Source of the DNA: Bacillota bacterium
GTDB taxonomy: Bacteria; Bacillota; Clostridia; Acetivibrionales; DTU013
Direction of reading: 5' to 3'
Assembly (NCBI GenBank): GCA_023411575.1
Contig: JAEYOP010000017.1
Span: 1-64,000 of the forward strand
DNA: 64,000 nt
Shown: one piece after another, positions 34,023 to 43,162 of the stretch
Numbering within the stretch: position 1 is the first letter of the stretch
Layout: every line of letters starts with the position of its first letter
Notes under the pieces: model-generated
Seen by the model: the letters and a program-made list of their open reading frames with translations, nothing else
Told to the model about the DNA's origin: nothing
Databases searched by the model: none
Program-made: the position numbers and the translations under genes

Positions 34023-36037
34023 AGCATTGCCTCTCCTCTCTCCATGCGGTACTGATACAACTGCCCGCCGATCTGCCTGCTTGCAGCGACAATTTCATCA
34101 TACGGCTTGTCACAGATGTCTACAAAGCCGATCTGGTAGTTCTCTCCATCCGGTCTCGCTGTATACGGCTGGTCACTGTACTGGAACCATCCGCAGCCCA
34201 CGATGAATTTGTTTGCAATACAGCTGGAGACGTAATTATAATAGGCCCTCGCCCTCTGCCGCTGGTCCTTCGCGCTTCGAAGGCCCGTGTGGGGCAGCCC
34301 CCGGTCCAGGGCGCCGATGTGGTATTCGCCGATAATCACGGGTTTATCCGCTCCTTCCGGCAAGGCCAGGTCCTTCAGGGTATACCGGTACAGATTGAAG
34401 CTGACCACGTCGCAGTACCTGGCGCCCAGCTTCACCACCGCGTCAAATTCGGGAGCCATATCCGGATACCAATGGAAATCAAACCGGCTACCCATATAGA
34501 GCTTATGCGGCGCGGCCGCTTTCAGCCTGTACCGCACCAGCTCGAAGTATTTCTCCCACTTGCCCGCGTCCATGGAGCCATGAATTTCATTATCCACATA
34601 ATATCCAATGCACCACGGATCATCGGAGGTTTTCTCCAGGACCTCCTCCATGTTTCTTTGAAACCGTTCCGCCCATTCCGGGCTGTCCACCTGCGGGAAC
34701 TCCCGCTTCAGCCAGGACCGGGTTTCGATCCAGGCGATATAGGGCGTTTTTCTCCGGTTGTAAATATCCTCCTGGCTCCAGCAGGCCAGCGTGTTCATCC
34801 CCCAGCTTCTCAGCCTCCTGTGGGCCAGCTGCCTGCTGTGCTCTTCCCAGCCCGCCCCGTACTTTTTCGCCAGGTTGGTGGACCGGAAATCGCCGGCCTT
34901 CTCCGTCCGGAAATGCCCGGTTGCTTCGAGCTTCGGGCCCGACGCCCATCCCCCATACCGGTTCCAGCCTTCCGGCCCCGGGTTCTCCAGCAGATCCCTT
35001 TCCTCTTTTTCCCGTGCAGCCGCCAAATCCGGCGCCGACCGCGTTTTTCCCGGCCACTCCCGGTGCATGTACTGGCCGAATTCATCCACAAACGGGTAAA
35101 AGCTTCCGTCCGGCAGCTCTTTATCCGGTATCCCCAGCGGTCTGCAGGGCTTGATGCTTTTAACCCGGAGGGAGGCCTGTTCCTCCGGCATTACGAGGTA
35201 CAGCCGGAGCTGCCTGATATCGGAGGGATCGACGGGGTCCCAGAGCCACATGAAGCCGTCCGGCAATCCGTTCATCCCGCTGAAGCAGGCGTTGACAAAC
35301 CTCTTCTCCGGATGTCTTTTCATGTCGATGAACATTTCCCCGGTTCCCCCGGGAGCAAGCTCCTCAAAGCCCGCGCACCAGTTGTTTCCGTTCAGGCAGC
35401 CGTAAACGGCGATCCGGCTTTCGCCGATGTTCTCCAGCTCAATGGAAACGCCCAGGTACCGGCTGAAATCCAGCCCGTCAAAATGAAATACGACCGCCGG
35501 TTTGTTTGCGCCGGCCTCAAACCGGACCAGACAGCTCTTTTTCCCTTCCTGTTCAACGAACTCCGCTGTTGCATGGCTGCAGGCCGTCTTTTCGTTTTCC
35601 GCCAGATGCAGGCATTCCTCCCCGCTTTCCGGGGCATCGTCCGTTTGAGCAGGGCTTTCAGAACCCCGGGGGCCGGCTTCAAAAGCCGGTTTTTCACCGG
35701 AAAGCACGCGAAGCGTCTCTTCTACAAGGGCTAAATCGCGATCCCGGGAGGATTCGGGCGGAACGCCGGTCAGAACGGCGATCCCCTTCTCCGATGCCTC
35801 CCGGAGCATAATCCCCTCGCAGGAAAGGCAGGATATGACCTTCAGCTTCCTGGCCTCCCAGAGGACTGCCCGGTCGAAGGAGGGCGCATAGGCGATGACA
35901 CCTTCAAAGGAGCCCAGCACCTTCAGCAGCACTTCCCGGTCGGAAGACATCCATTCCACTTCGGCCGCCTCTTTCAGCCGTTTCCCGGCGTCCGGATGCA
36001 AAGGAACGCCAAGCAGTACTTTTGGTTTTTCACTCAT
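34019..36037 (-). CDS. GH50-like glycosidase fused to half of a 2-hydroxyacid dehydrogenase
   Basis: A 672-aa fusion. Start at 36037 (MSEKPKVLLG) has GGGGAGG. Residues 1-113 match the N-terminal part of D-2-hydroxyacid dehydrogenases (for example LKVISC...ASEKGIAVLTGVPP), but no NAD-binding half follows. An acidic linker (about 115-165) and a beta-rich region (165-305) come next. From about 312 it resembles GH50 beta-agarases: FVDEFGQYMHREWPGKT, YGGWASGPKLEATGHFR, RRLRSWGMNTLACW. The acid/base is E484 in YYVDNEI and the nucleophile E571 in GEYHIGALDRG. Between about 380 and 384 the usual WWLVxPxGxLFFSxG segment is absent. No signal peptide. It overlaps the GH2 stop by 8 bases. Confidence 0.75.
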   Translation of the reverse strand: MSEKPKVLLGVPLHPDAGKRLKEAAEVEWMSSDREVLLKVLGSFEGVIAYAPSFDRAVLWEARKLKVISCLSCEGIMLREASEKGIAVLTGVPPESSRDRDLALVEETLRVLSGEKPAFEAGPRGSESPAQTDDAPESGEECLHLAENEKTACSHATAEFVEQEGKKSCLVRFEAGANKPAVVFHFDGLDFSRYLGVSIELENIGESRIAVYGCLNGNNWCAGFEELAPGGTGEMFIDMKRHPEKRFVNACFSGMNGLPDGFMWLWDPVDPSDIRQLRLYLVMPEEQASLRVKSIKPCRPLGIPDKELPDGSFYPFVDEFGQYMHREWPGKTRSAPDLAAAREKEERDLLENPGPEGWNRYGGWASGPKLEATGHFRTEKAGDFRSTNLAKKYGAGWEEHSRQLAHRRLRSWGMNTLACWSQEDIYNRRKTPYIAWIETRSWLKREFPQVDSPEWAERFQRNMEEVLEKTSDDPWCIGYYVDNEIHGSMDAGKWEKYFELVRYRLKAAAPHKLYMGSRFDFHWYPDMAPEFDAVVKLGARYCDVVSFNLYRYTLKDLALPEGADKPVIIGEYHIGALDRGLPHTGLRSAKDQRQRARAYYNYVSSCIANKFIVGCGWFQYSDQPYTARPDGENYQIGFVDICDKPYDEIVAASRQIGGQLYQYRMERGEAML

Positions 36038-39000
36038 TGCGGCACCTCCCCGTTTCAACCCTGTCCGCCACCGGCATCTCGTTCTTGTGCGTCGCCGGTG
36101 ATCCTTCCCTACCGACCCTGCCCGTCTCCACTCTCTCATCCCGGTCCGTCATCCTCATCCGGACCTCCCTCGTATATCCCGGCTGCAGATGGACTTCAGG
36201 ATACGTATAATTGCCCCAGGCACGATCTCCTATATGTCCGGGCAGCGAACCGCTCCCCAGTTCATAGTACAGGACATGGTTCATGTTCAGCTTTACCGGT
36301 CCGGGCAACCCTTGCTCATCAGGCTGCGGCACTGCTGCGTCGAAAGTTCTCTGCTCCTTCGGAAACAGCACTTCCGCGCGGACGGACAGGGATTTTCCGT
36401 CCGATTCCACCCGCACCCTGTTTTCCGATCCGGATTCCACCGCGGACAAAAACCGTATCTTTTCCCGGCTGCTCCGGAAATCTCTTGTCCCACGGCCGCC
36501 GGGATCCCCCGCCCCGTTCAGGACGTATTCCTTTTCATCCAGAGCCCAGCTCCATTGGGGTTTCTCCCTATATTTCTCCGTACCGCAGCCTCTGTTTCGG
36601 CACGCTATTCCTGCGGGCCTTCCGATATGGTCGTCCGGATATACCGAATACAGTGCGTCCCTGTCCCAGGCCAGCCGGTCTATTCGTTCCGTCAGAACAT
36701 AAGATACGCCGGCTTCACAGCACAGATACTGCGGAGGCGTATCCACCGTATATTTCGTCGTTATAAGCCCCGATCCGTCGATTCCCACCGTGAAGCGGAC
36801 TTTGACCGCGCCGTACCCGTAGGAATTGCCGTCCCGGTCCAAATGGGTCCCGCCGGGGTAGCTGCCGCTGATATGGACCCGGACTTCCTCCGACCCGGTC
36901 TCCGTACTCATGGCTTCCAGCGCCCATCCGGCGCAGTCCAGCGTGAAATCGCCCGTATTGTCCCTCGGCCAGGCGGTCGCCTTGTAGTACAACCCGTTGA
37001 AGTTCAGGTATGGTCCGCCCTTTAGCAGGGTGCTTCCCTTAAAATCGCCCCGGACGATCAACCCGGTCGCCCTGCTGAAAACGACGGAATAATCATTTCC
37101 ATAGACGGTAACGCTCTCGCCGTCCTCCTTCACCGAAGGCACAGGGACATAAAGCGGCCTGTTACCGCATGTCACATCACGGTGCGCCGGATCGTCCGTT
37201 TCCGAAGCGCCCGCCTTCGGACTGCCCCTTTCGGGATCGCCTGTCTTCGGATCGTCCACCTCCAAGCTGCCCGTTTCCGGATCGTCCTTCCGTATTTTCA
37301 AGGCAACCGCGTCAATAAACCTGCCATAAGCATCGCAAGCGGAAAGGTGGACTACGTCGCCGCTTTTCAATTCCTTTACCGGAATGATAAGCGCGCCCTT
37401 CTCCCGGGGAGCCAGTCCGTATCCCTCAATGCAGCCGCTTTCCTGGTTCACGTCCCAGTAGAACTTCAACTCCTTGAAATCCGTGCTGTTGAACCGGTTC
37501 CGGACCGGCACCTCCAGCGGCCTGCCCGGGCCCGGATGCGCCAGGGGCCCCTCGTGGATTTTAACCGGAGAGTAGCCTTTTTTGGTCAGCCACCATTCGG
37601 GCTTCTTCCGGAGCCAGGGATCCAGAATGCCCCATTGCCCGTATTCCGCGGCGGATATTCTCCCGTCCCCGTGGAGGAGGACAAAATCGCCAAGGGCAAA
37701 GATGGCCGTCCCCACCACGCCGTCCGCGTCATACAGGGTGTCCCAGCCTTTGTTCAGGGACAGTCCCCAGGCGTTCCGGATGGCCGGGTCCCGGCGGAGA
37801 GTTCCCATGGCATGGGTGGCGATGTGGATGTATTCGTCGTAAAGCGCGGCATTGGTATAAACTTCATTATACTGCGGGTAGTGATAGCAGAAAAGGTCCG
37901 CGTATTCATTCCCCCAGCTCCCGGAGGTGAGTCTTCCCGGATCTTCCTGCCGCGCGTAGTCGATTTCGGTTTTCAGGTTGACACCCCAGTCCGATTCGTT
38001 GGCGAATTCCCATAGAAGGATGGAAGGATGGGACCGGAACAGTTCGATCATTTCGGCAAACTGCTCCATGAACGCGGCCAGGTAGGCCGGCTTGCTGCAG
38101 GTGTGCCGGTACACGGGGAAGCCGAGGCTGTCGTACCGTTCCTGCTGGAACGTCACCGGAGTGCAGACCTGAAGATAAATTCCCAACACGTCGCACAGCT
38201 CCATGTACTTTTCCTTTTCCGGGTATACACTGAGCCGTATGAAATTGATATTGGCATCCTTGACCAGCCGGAGCTCCGTCTCGATCTGTTCATCGGTAAA
38301 GACTTTTCCGTTGACGGGATCGTGGCTGTAACGGGCGATGCCTCTCAGCTTGGTCAGATTGCCATTCACATAAAGAGCGTTTCCCTTCTTGACGAGCTTT
38401 CGGAAGCCCACCCTCCGCCTATAGGACAGCACCGGTCCCCCGTCCGCTTCCACTTCCGCCGTCAGCGTATACAGCCAGGGATGCTCCGCGTCCCACTTCA
38501 GCGGCGCTTTCACTGGAATCTCAATCGTATTCTCGGCAACATCCCTGTCGAGCGGAATAACAGCGGTTTCCAGCGGCACCGGACTACCGGACGGATCCAG
38601 CAGCTTCAAACGCACGACGGCATGGTCAGCCTTGTGGAACGCTATGGCCGCGGTGACCTTCAGGGTGGCGTTGCAATGCTGTTCATCCAGGTCCGTTTCA
38701 TACTGGAGGCGGGCCAGGTAATCCTCCGGCAGCACCAGCAGCTGAACGTCGCCCATCATGCCCGCATGGGCCGGGCTTCCGGAAGGGCGGACCCAGCCGG
38801 CCAGGCAGTCGGAGGTTTCCATGCACAGGACCGTGATCCAGGAAGGCTTTCCAGGCTGAAGCACGCCGCTCAGATCGCAGTCGAAAGCGGTGTAGCCCCC
38901 CCTGTGCTCCCGGATGAACCGGCCGTCCACCCATATTTTGCAGTACTCCCCCGCTCTGTTGATCTTCAGGAGGATCCGTTTTCCTTCGCCATACTCCGGG

Positions 39001-39257
39001 AGGGTTACCTGTCTCCTATACACCATTTCCCTGTCACTCCGGACATCGTAGCCCAGGGCCACCAGGTCGCCGGGGACCGGCACTTCGTCCCAGCCGGCGC
39101 AGTCCCGCCCGTTCTCCCAATCATCCGGGCCGGGGACATCGGTAAACTTCCAGTTGCCGTTCAGGTCAACTACGTATTCGTCTCGCCCCTCCGGTACCGG
39201 TACGATTTCCGGCCTGGGCCAGATTCTTGCTTTATTGCGGTGCTGTATGCTTTCCAT
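36030..39257 (-). CDS. LacZ-like GH2 beta-galactosidase/glycosidase
   Basis: A 1075-aa cytosolic glycosidase. Jelly-roll start (DLNGNWKFTDVPGPDDWE onward), Ig-like domain, then TIM barrel. The acid/base is E421 in WEFANES. E475 in DEYIHIATHAMG lines up with the LacZ nucleophile in CEYAHAMG. After about 580 there are further beta domains, joined by a seven-unit pentapeptide repeat (659-693). The C-terminus is Arg/Glu rich with RVETGR twice. It is the first hydrolase after the importer and is likely to cut imported beta-galactosides. Other beta-linked sugars cannot be excluded. Confidence 0.83.
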   Translation of the reverse strand: MESIQHRNKARIWPRPEIVPVPEGRDEYVVDLNGNWKFTDVPGPDDWENGRDCAGWDEVPVPGDLVALGYDVRSDREMVYRRQVTLPEYGEGKRILLKINRAGEYCKIWVDGRFIREHRGGYTAFDCDLSGVLQPGKPSWITVLCMETSDCLAGWVRPSGSPAHAGMMGDVQLLVLPEDYLARLQYETDLDEQHCNATLKVTAAIAFHKADHAVVRLKLLDPSGSPVPLETAVIPLDRDVAENTIEIPVKAPLKWDAEHPWLYTLTAEVEADGGPVLSYRRRVGFRKLVKKGNALYVNGNLTKLRGIARYSHDPVNGKVFTDEQIETELRLVKDANINFIRLSVYPEKEKYMELCDVLGIYLQVCTPVTFQQERYDSLGFPVYRHTCSKPAYLAAFMEQFAEMIELFRSHPSILLWEFANESDWGVNLKTEIDYARQEDPGRLTSGSWGNEYADLFCYHYPQYNEVYTNAALYDEYIHIATHAMGTLRRDPAIRNAWGLSLNKGWDTLYDADGVVGTAIFALGDFVLLHGDGRISAAEYGQWGILDPWLRKKPEWWLTKKGYSPVKIHEGPLAHPGPGRPLEVPVRNRFNSTDFKELKFYWDVNQESGCIEGYGLAPREKGALIIPVKELKSGDVVHLSACDAYGRFIDAVALKIRKDDPETGSLEVDDPKTGDPERGSPKAGASETDDPAHRDVTCGNRPLYVPVPSVKEDGESVTVYGNDYSVVFSRATGLIVRGDFKGSTLLKGGPYLNFNGLYYKATAWPRDNTGDFTLDCAGWALEAMSTETGSEEVRVHISGSYPGGTHLDRDGNSYGYGAVKVRFTVGIDGSGLITTKYTVDTPPQYLCCEAGVSYVLTERIDRLAWDRDALYSVYPDDHIGRPAGIACRNRGCGTEKYREKPQWSWALDEKEYVLNGAGDPGGRGTRDFRSSREKIRFLSAVESGSENRVRVESDGKSLSVRAEVLFPKEQRTFDAAVPQPDEQGLPGPVKLNMNHVLYYELGSGSLPGHIGDRAWGNYTYPEVHLQPGYTREVRMRMTDRDERVETGRVGREGSPATHKNEMPVADRVETGRCRNE
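37179..37283 (-). repeat. 15-bp tandem repeat inside the GH2 gene
   Basis: Seven units of 15 bases encode residues 659-693: DPETG, SLEVD, DPKTG, DPERG, SPKAG, ASETD, DPAHR. The block is an acidic, Pro/Gly-rich linker between domains. Such minisatellites can gain or lose units without breaking the frame. Confidence 0.8.
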
Positions 39258-39275
39258 AAAAATGATCCTTTCCTG

Positions 39276-39309
39276 AGGAAGGACCGAATCCTAAATTCCG
39301 ATCCTTCCT
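39276..39309. repeat. Small hairpin resembling one end of the 157-bp elements
   Basis: AGGAAGGA (39276-39283) pairs with TCCTTCCT (39302-39309). The inner stretch, ACCGAATCCTAAATTCCG, differs by few bases from the element end GCCGAATCATAAATTCCG at 52277-52294. It lies between the binding-protein gene and the GH2 gene. It may be a worn remnant, or a chance likeness. Confidence 0.3.
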
Positions 39310-39316
39310 TTATGCC

Positions 39317-39353
39317 AAATCAGGCCACTGCCGATATGGCAGCGACCTGATTT
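39317..39353 (-). other. Intercistronic stem-loop after the second sugar-binding gene
   Basis: AAATCAGG (39317-39324) pairs with CCTGATTT (39346-39353), and CTGCC (39328-39332) with GGCAG (39338-39342), with a mismatched middle. There is no T-run in the direction of transcription. It lies 20 bases after the binding-protein stop and before the GH2 gene, as in the other importer operons. Confidence 0.65.
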
Positions 39354-39372
39354 TATTTGTACGGAGAGTGGC

Positions 39373-41001
39373 TTATTTGCCGTTTGCGGTCTTCCAGGCA
39401 GCCAGCTGAGCTGCCGCTTCATCCCTCATCTTCTGCAGGCCTGCCGCTTCCATCTTCTGTTTCAGTGTTTCGAAGGCGGCGTCCACATCCTTCACGGAAC
39501 CGATGGCAATCGTATTGAAATACTGTTTGTAAACGTTCTGCACGTTTGCCACTTCTGTCTTGATGTTATCGGTGGATACGGCAAATCCAGCCACCGGATC
39601 GGGAATCAGGACATTGTCCCTCAGGTCGGCGACCAGCTTGATATATTCATCGGTCCAGGTCGCACGAGGAGCCACGATGTCCTTGTTCACGAACCAGAAG
39701 CCGTTTCCGTCCCAGTTGTAGGTGTTGGTTTCCGCCGTTACGCCGTCCGGGAGATCCGCCTTACCGTCCTTGATGACATGGTTTACGCCCTCTAGGCCGT
39801 ATTGCAGCAGCGTGCTGTAATCCTTGTCCTGCATCATGAGATCCAGGGCCATCATGGTTCTTTCCGGGTTCTTGGAGGATTGTGCGATTGCGACGCCGTT
39901 ATTCAGGAAGGAGTTGGCAATGGAATGTCCCGCTTTTGTATTGGCCTGAACGATCTCGACTTTCCAGCCCATTTCCTTGCCCTTTGCGGTATTGGTCTGG
40001 AGGTCGGCGGTATTGCCGATGCCTACTCCGGACTTGCCCTGTTCGAAAGCATCCTTGCTGCGTACGGTGTTGGCAAATATGTTTTTGTTGAGATACCCTT
40101 TTTCATACCAGGATTTCATCACCTTGGCCGCGTCTTTCAACGCCGAATAGTACGGTTCGTCGAACAGGGTGAATACCTTCCACGGATCCGATCCGTCGAA
40201 TTCGCGGAAGACGCCGCCGCCGCTTCCGGTGGTGGCAAACAGATCCTGTATGTTGCCGCCGGTTTCATTCATCAGATAGAAGATGACCGCGTTGATGTCA
40301 AACGTATTGTCCATGTTGATCGGAATCATTTCCGGATTGTTCTTCTTGATGGCGTCCAGGTAAGGCTCCAGATCGGACACCCTCTTGATTTCCGGTATGC
40401 CGTATTTTTCCCTCAGGTCTCCCCGGATCGTGACGCCATATCCCTTGCGGTCCGGAGTGGAAGTGGGTATCATGTAGATCTTTCCGTCGATCTTGGCCTG
40501 CTTCCAGCCTTCGGGATCCAGGGCGGTCACTTCTTTCGGCATATACTTGCCGAGCATGTCCTCGGTCAGCTCGTAGAAAGCACCCTTTGCCGCTTCTGTG
40601 GTATATTTGCACCAGTCCGCAGTGAAAATCCAGTCTATGTTGTCACCGGCAGCCAGAACCAACGGATACTTGGCGTCCAGTTCACTCCATCCGATATAGT
40701 TGATGGTCATTGTAGCATTGATATCCTGCTTCAGCTTCTTGTTGAGTTCCTCAAACACGGCAGGCGATCCGTCCGGCGCTGCCCCCAGGAGATACCCCAC
40801 AAGCTTTGCTTCCGTCGATGTGTCGATGCCCGTATTGCCTGCATCCGCGGAAGTCCCGGCCGGAGTGCTTTCCACGGCGGATGTCTCCGCGGAGGTCGAG
40901 CCTTCGGCAGTCGAACCCTGCCCGCCGCAGCCCGCCAGACCCAGGGTGAGCACAACGGTTAACGCGACCAGTACACTTAGGATCCTGAACGATTTCTTCA
41001 T
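39373..41001 (-). CDS. Sugar-binding lipoprotein of the second LplBC importer
   Basis: A 542-aa extracellular binding protein. The signal peptide ends in the lipobox LAGC, followed by a Ser/Thr/Glu/Ala-rich linker to about residue 60. The family-1 type body follows (KLVGYLLGAAPDGSPAVFEELNKKL, split here by description). GAGGAGG precedes the ATG. It is transcribed with the two permeases upstream and the GH2, GH50-like and methyltransferase genes downstream. The imported sugar is probably a beta-galactoside fragment, judged only from those enzymes. Confidence 0.9.
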   Translation of the reverse strand: MKKSFRILSVLVALTVVLTLGLAGCGGQGSTAEGSTSAETSAVESTPAGTSADAGNTGIDTSTEAKLVGYLLGAAPDGSPAVFEELNKKLKQDINATMTINYIGWSELDAKYPLVLAAGDNIDWIFTADWCKYTTEAAKGAFYELTEDMLGKYMPKEVTALDPEGWKQAKIDGKIYMIPTSTPDRKGYGVTIRGDLREKYGIPEIKRVSDLEPYLDAIKKNNPEMIPINMDNTFDINAVIFYLMNETGGNIQDLFATTGSGGGVFREFDGSDPWKVFTLFDEPYYSALKDAAKVMKSWYEKGYLNKNIFANTVRSKDAFEQGKSGVGIGNTADLQTNTAKGKEMGWKVEIVQANTKAGHSIANSFLNNGVAIAQSSKNPERTMMALDLMMQDKDYSTLLQYGLEGVNHVIKDGKADLPDGVTAETNTYNWDGNGFWFVNKDIVAPRATWTDEYIKLVADLRDNVLIPDPVAGFAVSTDNIKTEVANVQNVYKQYFNTIAIGSVKDVDAAFETLKQKMEAAGLQKMRDEAAAQLAAWKTANGK

Positions 41002-41094
41002 GATTAATCCTCCTCTATATTTTATCTATTAATATCCGGTTTGAACCGGTATTAACCACAGGGAACGGAAAGGCCGTACCGCGGCGTGCCGCGC

Positions 41095-42027
41095 TCAGCC
41101 CTTGACGGCGCCGATGGTAATGCCTGCCACAAAATACTTCTGGACGAAAGGATACAGCAGGACGATGGGACCGGTGGCCACCACCACCATCGCCAGCTTG
41201 AGGGATTCCTTGGGCATATTGACCGTCGGCATCGCGTTGACCATGTTGGAAGCGAAATTCACACTGGCAATGATCTGATACAGCGTATATTGCAGCGGAA
41301 ACAGCGTGGTCTTCTGGATGAACATCATGGGCGTCCACCAGTCGTTCCAGTATCCCAGCGCCGTGAAAAGGCCGATGGATGCCAGCGCCGGCTTGGAAAC
41401 GGGAAGCACGACCCGGATGAAAATCTTGAAGTCATCGGCTCCGTCGATTTTGGCCGCTTCGAAAAGGGAGTCGGGAATGGAGCCTTTGAAAAAGTTCCTC
41501 AGGATCAGGATGTTGAACACGCTGAACATCGGCACAAGCAGCAGCACCAGGATGTTGTCCGAAAGACTCAGATACCTTGAGACGATGATGTAATAAGGTA
41601 CCAGTCCGCCGTTGAAAAGGGTCGTGAAATAAAGGACGAAGGCCAACTGGTTTCTGTATTTTACATCCTTCCTGTACATGACATAGGCCGCCATGGAGGA
41701 CAGAAACAAAGAGGCCGCCGTGCCGAAAACCGTTACGAAGGTGGACACGCCATAGGCGTTCATGATTTTCTTCGGATTCAGGAACACCAGTTTATAGGCT
41801 TCCAGGGAAAACTCCTTCGGGAACAGGGAGTATCCGTTGAAAATGATGCTGTGCTCCGAGGTGAAGGAGCTGATCACCAGCACATAAAACGGTATGAAGG
41901 CCAGCAATGCTATGATTCCGACAAATAGATACGCCAGGATGTTAAATGTGATTACGTCGCCGGACATTCTCAATTTTTTATTGTATTTTTCGTTTCTGTC
42001 CGCAATAAAACCGGTATTTTGATTCAT
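41095..42027 (-). CDS. Sugar ABC importer permease, LplC type (second importer)
   Basis: A 310-aa permease with six membrane segments and the EAA loop FEAAKIDGADDFKIFIRVVLP. The C-terminus GITIGAVKG is typical. Start taken at the ATG at 42027, 8 bases after GGGGGAGAGG; a TTG two codons earlier is too close to that site. It pairs with the LplB-type permease 50 bases upstream. Confidence 0.9.
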   Translation of the reverse strand: MNQNTGFIADRNEKYNKKLRMSGDVITFNILAYLFVGIIALLAFIPFYVLVISSFTSEHSIIFNGYSLFPKEFSLEAYKLVFLNPKKIMNAYGVSTFVTVFGTAASLFLSSMAAYVMYRKDVKYRNQLAFVLYFTTLFNGGLVPYYIIVSRYLSLSDNILVLLLVPMFSVFNILILRNFFKGSIPDSLFEAAKIDGADDFKIFIRVVLPVSKPALASIGLFTALGYWNDWWTPMMFIQKTTLFPLQYTLYQIIASVNFASNMVNAMPTVNMPKESLKLAMVVVATGPIVLLYPFVQKYFVAGITIGAVKG

Positions 42028-42077
42028 CTTCAAAACCTCTCCCCCGGATAGAATCTGATTCGTACTGCCCTGCCTTA

Positions 42078-43019
42078 TTAAAACAGCGCATAGTCCTTTT
42101 CATACCTTTTGACAAGCCCGTTGACCGTCACGATAATGACAAAGCACAGAACGGATTGGTATGCCCCCGCCGCGGCAGCCATGCCGAAGTCCTGGTTGCC
42201 CATCAGCGACCGGAATACCAGGGTGTCGATGATATCAGTGGCATCCAGCAGCATACCGTTGTTCCCGATCAATTGGTAGAACATGTCGAACTGGCCCCTC
42301 ATGACGGTACCGATCCCCATCAGGATCAGGATAACCATGGTGGGCTTCAGGGAAGGCAGCGTGATATAGCGGATTTTCTGGAACACGTTGGCCCCGTCGA
42401 TCCTGGCCGCTTCAAAGCATTCCTGGTCTATGCCCATGATGGCCGCCAGGTACAGGACGCTGCCATAGCCGATCCATTTCCACACGTACAGGAAAGGAAG
42501 CAGGAAATACCAGTACCGGGGCTCCGAGTAAAGGTCCACCGGCTGCATATGCAGCGATTTCAGGATGCCGTTCACCATGCCGTATTCATAGTTGGCGAAG
42601 TTGTACATGAACGCGGCTACGACGACCCAGGACATGAAGTATGGGAGGAACATCAGGGATTGGGACACCTTTTTAAAAATCCTTCCATGCATTTCCGCGA
42701 TCAGTATGGCGACAAAAATCGAAAAGAGGGTATAGCACGTGAGGAACACCAGATTGTAGGCCACGGTGTTGATCGTCACGGACAAAGCCTTTCCCGAAGA
42801 AAAGAAGAAACGGAAATTGTCAAATCCCACCCATGGGCTGAAATAGATGCCCTGCCTGTAATTAAAGCTTTTAAAAGCGACCACGATGCCCGACATCGGT
42901 AAATAGGCAAAAATGAGGAAATAGATCAAAACCGGTGCAAACATCAGATACAGCAGCTTGTTCTTTCTCATTTCATGAAGAAAGCCCTTTTTTACCGGCA
43001 GTCCTGTTAATATTTTCAA
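42078..43019 (-). CDS. Sugar ABC importer permease, LplB type (second importer)
   Basis: About 313 aa. No ATG fits the site GGGAG at 43029-43033, so a TTG at 43019 is the best start; an ATG at 42971 is the alternative. First membrane segment LLYLMFAPVLIYFLIFAYLP, EAA-like loop FEAARIDGANVFQKIRYITLP. First gene of the glycan locus, divergent from the response-regulator gene. A perfect TATAAT on the - strand (43077-43072) with TTCAAC 17 bases before it is the probable promoter. Confidence 0.85.
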   Translation of the reverse strand: MKILTGLPVKKGFLHEMRKNKLLYLMFAPVLIYFLIFAYLPMSGIVVAFKSFNYRQGIYFSPWVGFDNFRFFFSSGKALSVTINTVAYNLVFLTCYTLFSIFVAILIAEMHGRIFKKVSQSLMFLPYFMSWVVVAAFMYNFANYEYGMVNGILKSLHMQPVDLYSEPRYWYFLLPFLYVWKWIGYGSVLYLAAIMGIDQECFEAARIDGANVFQKIRYITLPSLKPTMVILILMGIGTVMRGQFDMFYQLIGNNGMLLDATDIIDTLVFRSLMGNQDFGMAAAAGAYQSVLCFVIIVTVNGLVKRYEKDYALF

Positions 43020-43162
43020 TGTGTCCACTCCCTGCAACTAGGATTTGTAATGTTTCAAGCCTTATGAGAGAATTATAGTGAGTTTACGGGGATAGTTGAA
43101 TATGATAAAATTGTTTTCGTCTATAATATTTTTATGTCTTTTAGCTTGAAGGGGAAAAGCGG

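Noticed and set aside
34870..34920. Frameshift in the GH50-like gene
   Set aside because: The frame is continuous and both sides match the family in the same frame, so the missing segment would be an in-frame loss and not a frameshift.
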